This document shows positions 29,655 to 39,271 of a stretch of 47,404 nt of DNA, in pieces. The notes under the pieces were generated by a model. It worked only from the letters and a program-made list of their open reading frames with translations. It ran no database searches and was not told the DNA's origin. This DNA is from an uncultured Tenacibaculum sp. (lineage in GTDB: Bacteria > Bacteroidota > Bacteroidia > Flavobacteriales > Flavobacteriaceae). The translations under genes and the position numbers were made by a program. The stretch lies in contig CALISK010000159.1 in assembly GCA_938041625.1 (NCBI GenBank), forward strand, positions 1 to 47,404. The letters are read 5' to 3'. Numbering within the stretch: position 1 is the first letter of the stretch; the number at the start of each line of letters is the position of its first letter.

Positions 29655-29717
29655 ATGAAAAAACAAATTTTAAATATCATTTCTATTATTGTCATTGTGA
29701 TTATTTCACAAGGATAA
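29655..29717 (+). CDS. ilv operon leader peptide 1
   Basis: This 20-codon ORF, too short for the track, encodes MKKQILNIISIIVIVIISQG, with eight Ile, two Val and one Leu. It is followed 31 bases later by a rho-independent terminator, with ilvE further downstream. Such a peptide is a sensor of charged tRNA-Ile and tRNA-Val in transcription attenuation. The AGGAAG at 29717-29722, which touches the stop codon, can pair with CTTCCT in the 5' arm of the terminator. The promoter is unclear; AATATTTG at 29638-29645 is a one-mismatch candidate that would leave almost no 5' UTR. Confidence 0.85.
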   Translation: MKKQILNIISIIVIVIISQG

Positions 29718-29748
29718 GGAAGGGTATATTAAAAATAAAAAATATAAT

Positions 29749-29781
29749 AAAAGGCTTCCTAAAATTTAGGAAGCCTTTTTT
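29749..29781 (+). terminator. ilv attenuator terminator 1
   Basis: AGGCTTCCTAAA (29752-29763) pairs perfectly with TTTAGGAAGCCT (29765-29776), flanked by A and T runs. It is placed to stop transcription when leader peptide 1 is fully translated. A 6-bp alternative pairing with AGGAAG at the leader stop codon is weak but correctly positioned. Confidence 0.85.
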
Positions 29782-29793
29782 AGTTTACAAAAC

Positions 29794-29856
29794 ATGAATA
29801 ACATAACAACTATTATCGTAATTATTATTGTCATTATTAGCTCACCACCGAGTTGA
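29794..29856 (+). CDS. ilv operon leader peptide 2
   Basis: A second 20-codon ORF encodes MNNITTIIVIIIVIISSPPS, again with eight Ile and two Val. It starts 13 bases after the first attenuator. TTGATACAG at 29853-29861 overlaps its TGA stop codon and is the exact complement of the terminator arm CTGTATCAA at 29886-29894. A ribosome that reaches the stop codon would cover this segment and let the terminator form, while a ribosome stalled at the Ile/Val codons would leave it free to form an antiterminator. Confidence 0.88.
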   Translation: MNNITTIIVIIIVIISSPPS

Positions 29857-29894
29857 TACAGTAGATAATTACCTTATTTAAAAGCCTGTATCAA
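29853..29894 (+). promoter_or_regulatory. Antiterminator pairing of ilv attenuator 2
   Basis: TTGATACAG (29853-29861) repeats the 3' arm of the downstream terminator and can pair over nine bases with CTGTATCAA (29886-29894). This is the mutually exclusive structure expected in ribosome-mediated attenuation. Confidence 0.8.
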
Positions 29895-29916
29895 GATATT
29901 GATACAGGCTTTTTTT
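29880..29916 (+). terminator. ilv attenuator terminator 2
   Basis: AAAGCCTGTATCAA pairs with TTGATACAGGCTTT around a four-base loop and ends in a run of seven T. It lies about 150 bases before ilvE, so all ilv transcription from the upstream promoter must read through it. Confidence 0.9.
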
Positions 29917-30068
29917 ATGCTAGTGAATGTTATATTTAAAAGAGGTTAAGGTGTTGATAATGATTTCATTAGATTGTTTTTTGTTGATCTGAAAATCATT
30001 GAGTTAAGAATAGTTTATAAAAATAAAAAAAGGAATAAAATAATTTAGAATCATAAAAGCAGCTAAAA

Positions 30069-30956
30069 ATGTATTTCAACGAACAAAGTGTAGTTTTTTA
30101 TAACGGGAAATTTATTAAAGCAAAAGAAGCAACAGCAAATGTATACAGTCAAAGTTTACATTATGGGAATGGTGTTTTTGAAGGTATAAGAGCTTATAAT
30201 ACAGAAAATGGAACCAAAGTTTTTAAATCTTTAGAACATTATAAAAGGTTAAAATTAGGGGCTGAAGTAATGAATATTCAATTTGATTATTCAGAAGAGG
30301 AATTAACTAAAATTACATATGAGTTATTAAAACGTAATGGGTTAAAAGATGCTTATATACGTCCATTAATAACAACAGGAGCAGATATGAGTTTGTTAAC
30401 CTCATCAGAAACCAACTTTATAATCCAGTGTTGGGAATGGGGAAAGTATATGGGGGATAAATTACTTCGAGTTAAAACATCTAGTTTTCAACGTCCAAAC
30501 CCTAATTCATGTTTTGTAGAAACAAAAATTACAGGGCATTATGTAAATTCAATTTTGTCTACAAATGAGGCAAAAAAAGAAGGATATGATGAGGCTCTGT
30601 TATTAGATATGAACGGTAATGTAGCAGAATGTTCTGGAGCTAATGTTTTTATGCAAAAGGATGGGAAATTATTTACACCACCAAGAGGACATATTATGGC
30701 AGGAATAACAAGAGCAACAGTAATAGAGCTATGTGAAGAAGAAGGAATTCCAGTAGAAGAGAAGCATTTCACTTTAGAAGAGTTAAAACAAGCTGATGCC
30801 TGTTTTTTTACAGGAACAGCAGCAGAAGTAGTTGGATTAGAATCATTAGATGATTATAATTTTCCATTGCGTTGGGAAGCATCTTATGGGTATCAACTAA
30901 TGAAATTATATAAAGAAGAAGTTTTAGAATTAAGAACAAAAGCGAAAGCAGTTTAA
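30069..30956 (+). CDS. ilvE: Branched-chain amino acid aminotransferase
   Basis: The 295-residue class IV PLP aminotransferase makes valine, leucine and isoleucine from their keto acids, with glutamate as amino donor. Visible family features are [17 protein letters not shown] near the start, [15 protein letters not shown], the likely PLP-lysine region [33 protein letters not shown] and [12 protein letters not shown]. It is the first structural gene after the two attenuators and is followed by ilvD after one base, so it belongs to the ilv operon. Confidence 0.95.
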   Translation: MYFNEQSVVFYNGKFIKAKEATANVYSQSLHYGNGVFEGIRAYNTENGTKVFKSLEHYKRLKLGAEVMNIQFDYSEEELTKITYELLKRNGLKDAYIRPLITTGADMSLLTSSETNFIIQCWEWGKYMGDKLLRVKTSSFQRPNPNSCFVETKITGHYVNSILSTNEAKKEGYDEALLLDMNGNVAECSGANVFMQKDGKLFTPPRGHIMAGITRATVIELCEEEGIPVEEKHFTLEELKQADACFFTGTAAEVVGLESLDDYNFPLRWEASYGYQLMKLYKEEVLELRTKAKAV

Positions 30957-30957
30957 G

Positions 30958-32634
30958 ATGGAATTAAATAAGTTTAGTAAACAAGTAACTCAAGACGATA
31001 CACAACCTGCAGCACAAGCAATGTTGCATGCTATTGGTTTATCAAAAGAAGATTTACAAAAACCATTAGTAGGAATTGCAAGTACCGGGTATGAAGGGAA
31101 CCCGTGTAATATGCATTTAAATGATCTTGCTAAATTGGTTAAAAAAGGAACAAAAAACACTGATTTAATTGGGTTAATTTTTAATACTATAGGTGTTTCC
31201 GATGGTATCTCTATGGGAACACCAGGTATGCGATTTTCATTGCCTTCTCGTGATGTTATAGCTGATTCAATGGAAACAGTAGTACAAGCAATGTCGTATG
31301 ATGGTTTAGTTACTGTAGTAGGTTGTGATAAAAATATGCCAGGAGCATTAATGGCTATGTTACGATTAAATAGACCTTCTGTTTTAGTATATGGAGGAAC
31401 TATTGCTTCAGGTTGTCATGATGGAAAAAAATTAGATATAGTTTCTGCATTTGAAGCTTGGGGAAGTAAAGTGGCAGGTACAATAACACAAAAAGAATAT
31501 CAGAGTGTAATAGAAAAAGCTTGCCCAGGAGCAGGAGCTTGTGGAGGTATGTACACTGCAAATACGATGGCTTCGGCAATTGAAGCATTGGGTATGAGTT
31601 TACCTTACAATTCATCAAATCCAGCAATTAGTAAAGATAAAGAAGAAGAAAGTGTAAAAGCAGGAGAAGCTTTACGAGTATTATTAGAAAAAGATATTAA
31701 ACCGTCAGATATTGTAACTAAAAAAGCATTAGAAAATGCAGTTCGTTTGGTTACTGTAATGGGAGGTTCTACGAATGCTGTATTACATTTTCTAGCAATA
31801 GCAAAAGCAGCTGATGTTGAATTTACATTAAAAGATTTTCAACGTATATCTGATGAAACTCCTTTTTTGGCTGATTTAAAACCAAGTGGAAAATATTTGA
31901 TGGAAGATGTACATCGTGTAGGAGGTACGCCAGCAGTATTAAAATATTTGCTAACAAAAGGATTGTTACATGGAGATTGCCTAACAGTAACAGGGAAAAC
32001 ATTAGCCGAAAATTTAATAGAAGTACCAGGTTTAACAAGCGGACAAGATGTTATTAAACCGATTGATAGTCCAATAAAAGCCACAGGACATTTAAGAATG
32101 CTATATGGAAATTTGGCTAAAGAAGGTTCGGTAGCTAAAATAACAGGAAAAGAAGGATTGATTTTTAAAGGGAAAGCAAAAGTTTTTGAAGGTGAATTTC
32201 AAGCAAATGAAGGTATAAAAAATGGAGAAGTAGAAAAAGGAGATGTAGTGGTAATTCGTTATGAAGGACCAAAAGGTGGACCAGGTATGCCAGAAATGTT
32301 AAAACCAACCGCAGCTATTATGGGAGCGGGTTTAGGAAAAGAGGTAGCATTAATTACTGATGGACGTTTCTCTGGAGGAACACATGGGTTTGTAGTAGGG
32401 CATATTACTCCAGAAGCACAAGAAGGCGGAGTAATCGCATTAGTAAAAAACGGAGATATAATTTCAATTAATGCAGAAAAAAACACTATTGATTTAGAAG
32501 TTTCAAAGGAAGAATTAAAAGAAAGAAGAGTACAATGGATAGCTCCGTCATTAAAAGTGAAAAGAGGAGTTTTATATAAATATGCAAAAACAGTAGCATC
32601 TGCATCTAACGGATGTGTTACAGATGAATTTTAA
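30958..32634 (+). CDS. ilvD: Dihydroxy-acid dehydratase
   Basis: The 558-residue Fe-S dehydratase converts dihydroxy acids to the keto acids of valine and isoleucine. It shows the cluster cysteines in [15 protein letters not shown] and [16 protein letters not shown], plus [19 protein letters not shown] near the end. Length matches the family. It is one base from ilvE and eleven bases before ilvB, within the ilv operon. Confidence 0.97.
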   Translation: MELNKFSKQVTQDDTQPAAQAMLHAIGLSKEDLQKPLVGIASTGYEGNPCNMHLNDLAKLVKKGTKNTDLIGLIFNTIGVSDGISMGTPGMRFSLPSRDVIADSMETVVQAMSYDGLVTVVGCDKNMPGALMAMLRLNRPSVLVYGGTIASGCHDGKKLDIVSAFEAWGSKVAGTITQKEYQSVIEKACPGAGACGGMYTANTMASAIEALGMSLPYNSSNPAISKDKEEESVKAGEALRVLLEKDIKPSDIVTKKALENAVRLVTVMGGSTNAVLHFLAIAKAADVEFTLKDFQRISDETPFLADLKPSGKYLMEDVHRVGGTPAVLKYLLTKGLLHGDCLTVTGKTLAENLIEVPGLTSGQDVIKPIDSPIKATGHLRMLYGNLAKEGSVAKITGKEGLIFKGKAKVFEGEFQANEGIKNGEVEKGDVVVIRYEGPKGGPGMPEMLKPTAAIMGAGLGKEVALITDGRFSGGTHGFVVGHITPEAQEGGVIALVKNGDIISINAEKNTIDLEVSKEELKERRVQWIAPSLKVKRGVLYKYAKTVASASNGCVTDEF

Positions 32635-32645
32635 AGATCAGTAAT

Positions 32646-34379
32646 ATGGAAACTAGAGAAAAAAAATCAAAAAAAGAAGAAATAAAAACAAACGTAACTG
32701 TTTCGGGAGCTGAGGCAGTTGTAAAATGTTTATTAGCAGAAGGAGTCGATATTTTATACGGATATCCAGGAGGAGCAATTATGCCAGTGTATGATGAATT
32801 GTATAAGTATAAAGACAAATTAAATCATGTACTTACACGTCATGAACAAGGAGCAACACACTCAGCACAAGGATACGCAAGAGCAACAGGAAAAGTAGGA
32901 GTCGCAATGGCAACTTCTGGCCCTGGAGCTACCAATTTAATAACAGGTATTGCAGATGCTCAAATAGATTCTACACCAATGGTTTGTATTACAGGTCAGG
33001 TAGCTTCTCATTTATTAGGGTCTGACGCTTTTCAAGAAACAGATATTGTAGGAATTTCGACCCCAGTAACAAAATGGAATTATCAAATAACAAAAGCAAG
33101 TGAAATACCTGAAATATTTGCAAAGGCATTTTATATAGCACGCTCTGGAAGACCAGGGCCAGTATTAATAGATATTACTAAAGATGCACAGTTTGAACAA
33201 TTTGAATTTTCTTATGAAAAATGTACTTCGGTTAGAAGTTATAAAGCAATTCCAGAATTAAATATAGAAGCAGTAAAAGAAGCTGCAAATTTAATTAATG
33301 AAGCCAAAAAACCATTTGTTATTTGGGGGCAAGGAATTGTGTTGGGAGAAGCAGAAGAAGAGTTTAAGGAATTTATAGAAAAAGCAGGAATACCGTCAGC
33401 GAGTACATTATTAGGGTTATCAGCATTACCTACAAAGCATCCACTTCATGTAGGAATGGTGGGAATGCATGGTAATTATGGCCCCAATAAATTAACCAAT
33501 GAATGTGATGTGTTAATTGCTGTAGGTATGCGCTTTGATGATCGAGTTACAGGTGATTTAAGTAGATATGCAAAACAAGCTAAAGTTGTTCATTTTGAAA
33601 TAGACCCAGCAGAGATCGATAAAAATGTGAAAGCAAATGTGGCTGTTTTAGGAAATGCAAAAGAGACGTTAAAAACTATTTTGCCTTTTGTTAAAGAAAA
33701 TATGCATAAAGAATGGCTACAAGAGTTTAGAGATTATGATGCTACGGAGTTTGATAAAGTTATAAAAAAAGATTTATATCCTACCAAAGAAGGTTTAACA
33801 ATGGGGGAAGTAATAAAAGAGATTAATAAAGCTTCACAAGGAGATGCCATTGTAGTTACAGATGTTGGTCAACATCAAATGGTTGCTTGTCGTTATGCAG
33901 AATTTAACCAAACAAAAAGTAATATTACTTCAGGTGGTTTAGGTACTATGGGATTTGCATTACCAGCTGCTATTGGAGCTAAAATGGGAGCGCCAGAACG
34001 AGAAGTAGTAGCAGTGATTGGTGATGGAGGCTATCAAATGACAATTCAAGAGTTAGGAACTATTTTACAAACAAAAGCAGCGGTTAAAATAGTGGTTTTA
34101 AATAATGAATTTTTAGGAATGGTTCGTCAATGGCAACAGTTATTCTTTGATAAAAGATATGCATCTACAGAAATGACAAACCCAGATTTTGTAGCGATAG
34201 CAAAAGGATATCATTTAAAAGCAAATAGAGTAACAAAACGAGAAGAGTTAGAAAACGTAGTACAAGAAATGATGCAATCAGAGGAGGCTTATTTTTTAGA
34301 AGTTTGTGTAGAAAAGGAAGGCAACGTATTTCCAATGATAGCTACAGGTTCATCGGTTTCAGAAGTTAGATTAAGTTAA
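32646..34379 (+). CDS. ilvB: Acetolactate synthase large subunit
   Basis: The 577-residue thiamine-diphosphate enzyme condenses pyruvate with pyruvate or 2-oxobutyrate. It has GYPGGAIMPVYDEL, the catalytic-glutamate region HEQGATHSAQGYARATG, the FAD-region ATSGPGATNL and the ThDP-binding motif IGDGGYQMTIQELGT through NNEFLGMVRQWQ. The N-terminus has a lysine/glutamate-rich extension of about 15 residues. ilvN follows five bases later and would encode its regulatory partner. Confidence 0.97.
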   Translation: METREKKSKKEEIKTNVTVSGAEAVVKCLLAEGVDILYGYPGGAIMPVYDELYKYKDKLNHVLTRHEQGATHSAQGYARATGKVGVAMATSGPGATNLITGIADAQIDSTPMVCITGQVASHLLGSDAFQETDIVGISTPVTKWNYQITKASEIPEIFAKAFYIARSGRPGPVLIDITKDAQFEQFEFSYEKCTSVRSYKAIPELNIEAVKEAANLINEAKKPFVIWGQGIVLGEAEEEFKEFIEKAGIPSASTLLGLSALPTKHPLHVGMVGMHGNYGPNKLTNECDVLIAVGMRFDDRVTGDLSRYAKQAKVVHFEIDPAEIDKNVKANVAVLGNAKETLKTILPFVKENMHKEWLQEFRDYDATEFDKVIKKDLYPTKEGLTMGEVIKEINKASQGDAIVVTDVGQHQMVACRYAEFNQTKSNITSGGLGTMGFALPAAIGAKMGAPEREVVAVIGDGGYQMTIQELGTILQTKAAVKIVVLNNEFLGMVRQWQQLFFDKRYASTEMTNPDFVAIAKGYHLKANRVTKREELENVVQEMMQSEEAYFLEVCVEKEGNVFPMIATGSSVSEVRLS

Positions 34380-34384
34380 GAGTT

Positions 34385-34900
34385 ATGAGTACAAAAAACA
34401 CCTATACAGTATCTATTTATACCGAAAATAATGTAGGATTATTAAATCGAATCTCTGCAATATTTCAGCGTAGACACATGAATATAGAAAGTATAAACAG
34501 TTCAAAGTCGGAGATTAAAAATGTATCTAGAATTACCATTTTAGTAAAGATTACAGAAGATCAAATGAAAAAAATAATTGGTCAAATCGAAAAACAGGTA
34601 GAGGTAATTAAAGCTTTTTATCATTCAGAGGAAGAAACTATTTATCAAGAATCTTGTTTGTTCAAATTAAATTCTGATTTGTTAATTGAAAATGATGAAA
34701 TTCAAATGATTATCAATCAAAGTAAATCAAGAGTCATTAATATTAATAAAGATTTTTTTGTATTAGAGAAATCAGGCTCTAAAGAAGAGGTAGAAGAATT
34801 ATATCAAATTTTAAAAAAGCATGGAATCATGCAGTTTGTTCGCTCAGGACGAATAGCAATAACAAAAGAGGAAATGAAAATATCAAAAATGTTAGATTAA
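34385..34900 (+). CDS. ilvN: Acetolactate synthase small (regulatory) subunit
   Basis: The 171-residue protein begins with an ACT domain (YTVSIYTENNVGLLNRISAIFQRRHMNIESI), the site of valine feedback in this family. It continues with the second domain typical of longer IlvN/IlvH proteins (LLIENDEIQMIINQSKSRVININ, HGIMQFVRSGRIAI). It lies directly after ilvB and would form the holoenzyme with it. Sensitivity to valine cannot be told from the sequence. Confidence 0.95.
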   Translation: MSTKNTYTVSIYTENNVGLLNRISAIFQRRHMNIESINSSKSEIKNVSRITILVKITEDQMKKIIGQIEKQVEVIKAFYHSEEETIYQESCLFKLNSDLLIENDEIQMIINQSKSRVININKDFFVLEKSGSKEEVEELYQILKKHGIMQFVRSGRIAITKEEMKISKMLD

Positions 34901-34907
34901 TTAATAC

Positions 34908-35741
34908 GTGATAAAAAATATTGAAATACACGAAACAGCTTTTATAACTTCTATGTTTAGAGCAATGAATACATCTTTAAGTAAAGATTATTATTCAAAG
35001 CTTTGGAATAATAAAAGAACTAAAATATGGGTAACCGATTATTTAAAGGAGGTTTCTTCAGAAGAAGCTCATGCTCATTGTGTAAGAAATAGATTTTTCC
35101 TAGAAAAAATTCAACAACTTATAAAAGAAGCTAAAATAGATATCCTTATAAATTTTGGTTCAGGTTTTAGTATGTATCCATTTTTATTAAACGAATCTAT
35201 AGAGCATATAGAAATAGATAAACCAGATATTATAGATTATAAGAAACATAAAGTCTCAAACTGGGTGCAAACAGGCGAATTACCAGAAAGGGAAATACAT
35301 TTTTTAGGAGTTGATTTTGAAGAGGATTATAAAGAAGAATTATATACTAAAATTCAAAAAATAAAAAAGAATAAAAGATCTTTTGTTTTAATAGAAGGGG
35401 TATTATTCTTTTTAAATAAGAATCAAGTAGATACACTATTCGGTTTTTTTAATGAAATTCAAAAACAAGGAGATTATTTAGGAAGTGTTTCATTTAATTC
35501 TACAGTAAAAAAAACGAAAGCATTTTTGAGGTTACTTAATTTCTTTAATGAAAGAGTTTCAAAAACATCAAAGGATGATTATTTAACATTAGAGAATAAT
35601 TTTTATAAAGAAAAATCAGCATATAAGATAAAAGAACATAAAGATTACTTTATGTATTCTAAAGAATTAAAAAGCAGAATAAATTTAAAAGAAACAGATA
35701 TTTTGAATGAGAACTTTTATCTGTTAGAAAAAATAAAATAA
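34908..35741 (+). CDS. Class I SAM methyltransferase, leucine carboxyl methyltransferase-like
   Basis: The 277-residue protein starts at a GTG eight bases after ilvN. It shows a Rossmann-type methyltransferase pattern of the LCM/PPM family: LINFGSGFSMYPFLL (SAM-binding loop), HIEIDKPDIIDYKK (acidic end of beta-2) and FVLIEGVLFFLNKNQVDTLF (family motif after beta-4). The substrate is unknown. It is inserted between ilvN and ilvC with gaps of only 7 and 27 bases, so it should be expressed with branched-chain amino acid genes. It has no known step in that pathway. The family call is moderately sure. Confidence 0.75.
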   Translation: MIKNIEIHETAFITSMFRAMNTSLSKDYYSKLWNNKRTKIWVTDYLKEVSSEEAHAHCVRNRFFLEKIQQLIKEAKIDILINFGSGFSMYPFLLNESIEHIEIDKPDIIDYKKHKVSNWVQTGELPEREIHFLGVDFEEDYKEELYTKIQKIKKNKRSFVLIEGVLFFLNKNQVDTLFGFFNEIQKQGDYLGSVSFNSTVKKTKAFLRLLNFFNERVSKTSKDDYLTLENNFYKEKSAYKIKEHKDYFMYSKELKSRINLKETDILNENFYLLEKIK

Positions 35742-35768
35742 AAAGCGAAACGCTAAAAAACAAAAATA

Positions 35769-37274
35769 ATGGCAACAAATTATTTCAATACATTATCATT
35801 AGCAGGAAAATTAGAACAATTAGGAAAATGTAGATTGATGGAGTCTACAGAGTTTTCAGAAGGTATTTCAGAATTAAAAGATAAAAAAATAGTAATTGTA
35901 GGTTGTGGAGCGCAAGGTTTAAATCAAGGTTTAAATATGAGAGATTCTGGCTTAGATATTTCATATGCATTACGAGAAGGAGCAATAAAAGAACAACGCC
36001 CATCTTATAAAAATGCTGTTGAAAATAGTTTTGTAGTTGGAACTTATAATGAATTAATACCAACAGCAGATGTAGTATGTAATTTAACGCCAGATAAGCA
36101 GCATACCAATGTAGTAAATACAGTAATGCCTTTAATGAAAGAAGGAGCAACATTATCGTACTCGCATGGATTTAATATTGTAGAAGAAGGAATGCAAGTG
36201 CGTAAAGATTTAACGGTAATTATGGTGGCACCAAAATGCCCAGGTAGTGAGGTTAGAGAGGAATATAAACGTGGTTTTGGAGTTCCTACATTAATTGCAG
36301 TACATCCAGAAAATGACCCAAAAAGTAAAGGTTTAGAACAAGCAAAAGCATACGCTTTTGCAACTGGAGGGCATAAAGCAGGAGTGTTAGAATCTTCTTT
36401 TGTAGCAGAAGTAAAATCAGATTTAATGGGCGAGCAAACCATTTTGTGTGGTGTATTACAAACGGCTTCAATTTTATCGTTTGATAAAATGGTTGAAGAA
36501 GGAATAGCGCCAGGTTATGCTAGTAAATTGGTACAATATGGTTGGGAAACCATAACTGAAGCTTTAAAACACGGTGGGATTACCAATATGATGGATCGTT
36601 TGTCTAATTCAGCAAAAATTAAAGCGTATGAACTTTCTGAAGAATTAAGAGGTTTATTAAAGCCTTTGTTTGAAAAACATATGGATGATATAATGTCGGG
36701 ACATTTTTCTAAAACGATGATGGAAGATTGGGCAAAGCATGATGTAAATTTATTAAGTTGGAGAGCAGCGACAGGAAAAACGAATTTTGAAAAATCAAAG
36801 GTTACAGTATTAGATATTACTGAGCAAGAATATTTTGATAAAGCAGTATTAATGGTTGCTTTTGTAAAAGCAGGAGTAGAGTTAGCTTTTGAAACTATGG
36901 TTGCTTCAGGTATTATATCGGCATCTGCTTATTACGAATCGTTACATGAACTTCCTTTAATAGCAAATACAGTTGCAAGAAAAAAATTATTTGAAATGAA
37001 TCGAATTATTTCAGATACAGCTGAATATGGTTGTTATTTATTCGATCATGCAGCAAAACCCTTGTTAACGGAATTTATGGAATCAGTAAACACTAATATT
37101 ATAGGAGAGGTTTATGAGAATACTAAATCGGTAGATAATTTAGAGTTGATAAAAGTAAATAAAGCAATTAGGAATCATCCGATAGAAAAAATAGGAGAAG
37201 AACTTAGAGAAGCAATGGTTTCTATGAAATCATTAAAAGTAGAGAGTTTAGAGAAAGAAGCTGTATTGATGTAA
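35769..37274 (+). CDS. ilvC: Ketol-acid reductoisomerase, class II (long form)
   Basis: The 501-residue length and sequence ([27 protein letters not shown]) place it in the long class II group, like the E. coli enzyme, not the roughly 330-residue class I. It has [51 protein letters not shown]-type sequence and the duplicated C-terminal helical region ([15 protein letters not shown]). It isomerises and reduces acetolactate with NADPH. A terminator follows before ilvA. Confidence 0.96.
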   Translation: MATNYFNTLSLAGKLEQLGKCRLMESTEFSEGISELKDKKIVIVGCGAQGLNQGLNMRDSGLDISYALREGAIKEQRPSYKNAVENSFVVGTYNELIPTADVVCNLTPDKQHTNVVNTVMPLMKEGATLSYSHGFNIVEEGMQVRKDLTVIMVAPKCPGSEVREEYKRGFGVPTLIAVHPENDPKSKGLEQAKAYAFATGGHKAGVLESSFVAEVKSDLMGEQTILCGVLQTASILSFDKMVEEGIAPGYASKLVQYGWETITEALKHGGITNMMDRLSNSAKIKAYELSEELRGLLKPLFEKHMDDIMSGHFSKTMMEDWAKHDVNLLSWRAATGKTNFEKSKVTVLDITEQEYFDKAVLMVAFVKAGVELAFETMVASGIISASAYYESLHELPLIANTVARKKLFEMNRIISDTAEYGCYLFDHAAKPLLTEFMESVNTNIIGEVYENTKSVDNLELIKVNKAIRNHPIEKIGEELREAMVSMKSLKVESLEKEAVLM

Positions 37275-37290
37275 TATGGAATAAATTAAT

Positions 37291-37317
37291 CAAGAGGTTA
37301 AAACCTCTTGGTTTTTT
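37291..37317 (+). terminator. Terminator hairpin between ilvC and ilvA
   Basis: CAAGAGGTT (37291-37299) pairs with AACCTCTTG (37302-37310), followed by G and six T. It lies 17 bases after ilvC and 23 bases before the ilvA ATG, with no room for a full promoter between. ilvA may therefore depend on readthrough or on processing. Confidence 0.75.
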
Positions 37318-37339
37318 CTATTAAAATCGATCAAAATAT

Positions 37340-38605
37340 ATGAAATCTACCATACATACATACTTTCCGAAAGTATCCGACATAAAAAAGGCAGCTGAGG
37401 TCATAAAACAAATAACCTCTGTAACACCTTTACAAGAAAACTATAATTTATCATCACAATTTAAAGCGAGGATTAATTTAAAAAGAGAAGATCTACAGCA
37501 AGTTCGTTCTTATAAAATAAGAGGAGCTTATAATAAAATTCATTCATTAACAGAAGAAGAATTAGTAAATGGTATTGTTTGTGCAAGTGCGGGAAACCAT
37601 GCTCAAGGTGTTGCATTGGCTTGCAGAAAAAAAGAAATTCACGGTACTATTTTTATGCCTGCACCAACCCCTAAACAAAAGGTAGAACAAGTAAAAATGT
37701 TTGGAGGCGAGTTTGTAGAAATACAATTAATAGGAGATACTTTTGATGATGCTTATAATGCAGCAAAAGAGAAAGAAATAATAAGTGAAAAAACATTTGT
37801 ACATCCTTTTAATGATGAAAAGATAATTGAAGGTCAGGCTACAGTAGGGTTAGAAATTATAGAGCAATCAAATGAGTTAATAGATTATGTTTTTGTTCCT
37901 GTAGGTGGTGGTGGTTTGGCTTCTGGATTGTCGAGTATTTTTAAACAATTATCTCCTAAAACAAAAATAATAGGAGTAGAGCCAGCAGGAGCACCATCAA
38001 TGCAAAAAGCAATTGAACATAAAAAGAATATTAAACTAAACAATATAGATAAGTTTATTGATGGGGCTGCAGTACAACAAGTAGGAGATTTAACGTATAA
38101 AATTTGTATAGATAATCTGGATGATATGATTACTGTAGAAGAAGGGAAAGTGTGTCAGACAATTTTAGAAATGTATAATAAAGAAGCAATTGTTGTAGAA
38201 CCTGCGGGAGCTTTAACTATAAGTGCATTAGAATCTTTTAAAGAAGAGATTATAGGAAAAAATGTAGTCTGTATTGTAAGTGGTAGTAATAATGATATTA
38301 CTAGAACAGCGGAAATAAAAGAAAGAGCATTGCTGTATGGTGGGTTAAAACATTATTTTATAGTACGTTTTCCACAACGTTCAGGCGCATTAAAAGAGTT
38401 TGTGATGAGGGTTTTAGGAGAGAATGATGATATTACTTTTTTTGAATATTCTAAAAAAACAAGTAGAGAAAATGGACCAGCAGTAGTTGGAATAGAGTTA
38501 GAGAATAAAGAAGATTTAGTTCCTTTAATAAAAAGAATGAAAGAGTTAAATTTCTATGGAGAATACTTAAATAATAAACCCAATTTATTTGAGTTTTTAG
38601 TATAA
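37340..38605 (+). CDS. ilvA: Threonine dehydratase
   Basis: The 421-residue PLP enzyme deaminates threonine to 2-oxobutyrate, the first step specific to isoleucine. It shows the PLP-lysine motif RSYKIRGAYNKI, the cofactor-phosphate loop VPVGGGGLASGL, ASAGNHAQGVA, and VCIVSGSNNDI. The C-terminal part (YFIVRFPQRSGALKEFVMRVLG) resembles the single ACT-like regulatory domain of the shorter biosynthetic enzymes. It is separated from ilvC by a terminator. Its product, 2-aminocrotonate, is a substrate class for RidA, which is encoded 2 kb downstream. Confidence 0.93.
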   Translation: MKSTIHTYFPKVSDIKKAAEVIKQITSVTPLQENYNLSSQFKARINLKREDLQQVRSYKIRGAYNKIHSLTEEELVNGIVCASAGNHAQGVALACRKKEIHGTIFMPAPTPKQKVEQVKMFGGEFVEIQLIGDTFDDAYNAAKEKEIISEKTFVHPFNDEKIIEGQATVGLEIIEQSNELIDYVFVPVGGGGLASGLSSIFKQLSPKTKIIGVEPAGAPSMQKAIEHKKNIKLNNIDKFIDGAAVQQVGDLTYKICIDNLDDMITVEEGKVCQTILEMYNKEAIVVEPAGALTISALESFKEEIIGKNVVCIVSGSNNDITRTAEIKERALLYGGLKHYFIVRFPQRSGALKEFVMRVLGENDDITFFEYSKKTSRENGPAVVGIELENKEDLVPLIKRMKELNFYGEYLNNKPNLFEFLV

Positions 38606-38652
38606 TTTGTCTAGTCCTAAATAACCGATACGGATTATTAAATTTATAAATT

Positions 38653-38688
38653 AAAGTTCAACTATGCTAGCATAGTTGAACTTTTTTG
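38653..38688. terminator. Perfect palindromic hairpin inside the left end of the IS remnant
   Basis: AAAGTTCAACTATG pairs with CATAGTTGAACTTT around CTAG, with six T following on the plus strand. It can end the ilvA transcript. Insertion of the element may have supplied this terminator. Confidence 0.7.
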
Positions 38689-38720
38689 ATTTGTATTGAG
38701 TTCTTTTCAATTTTTCTTGT

Positions 38721-39225
38721 TTATGCATTTTCATAAGGATTGTATTTTTCAGTCATGCTTACTGTTATATTATTTGCTTTTAATAAATCTTGATATTTAT
38801 TATAGTAATATTTGTAACCCTCTATCTGAATTATGTATTAAGTGATTTTCATTGTAATTTCTATTTTTCAATGCGATTTCTAACGCTTCTATAGAGTCAG
38901 CTACATTTAAACTATTAGAAAGGTTATAACCCATTTTTTTTGAATAAACATCTGTAATTAAAGCTAAATAAAAAGAATTAGTTCTATTTCTAATATAAGT
39001 TATATCGCTAAACCATACTTGAATATCAATATTACTAATGCTATTCTTATACTTTCTAAATCTGTGATGAGAGTCTGTAGTAATACTTTGGATACCATAT
39101 TTTGTCTTTGCTTGACTTTTTGTTAAAAAACCTTGTTCTACTTCCTCTACTATTTGAAGTTTAAAAGAGAAAGAGTGATCTTTTTGAGTACGTTTGATAT
39201 ACCCCGTTGTGTTTGATGTTTTCAT
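38721..39225 (-). pseudogene. IS3-family transposase remnant (OrfA start fused to part of OrfB)
   Basis: The 141-codon ORF starts like an IS3 OrfA helix-turn-helix protein (HSFSFKLQIVEEVEQGFLTKSQAKTKYGIQ). It then jumps to the OrfB integrase core (VWFSDITYIRNRTNSFYLALITDVYSKK) and the second catalytic Asp region HNSDRGLQ. After this Gln the frame shifts. The next frame reads LLKANNITVSMTEKYNPYENA and stops, without the final Glu region. So the middle is deleted, there is a frameshift, and the C-terminus is missing. It cannot be an active transposase. Confidence 0.85.
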
Positions 39226-39271
39226 TACACTAAATTTTTAGTGTATCGCTATATTAGGACGAGACAATTAC

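Larger units (their letters stand above)
38607..39267. mobile_element. Internally deleted IS3-family element with inverted ends
   Basis: TTGTCTAGTCCTAA-N6-CGATAC-type sequence at 38607-38631 is matched in inverted form at 39243-39267 (GTATCGCTATATTAGGAC followed by GAGACAA). This gives 25-bp imperfect terminal repeats around a broken transposase. The element is about 660 bp, roughly half a normal IS3 element. No clear target duplication was seen. A subterminal palindrome lies at 39227-39244. Confidence 0.75.
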
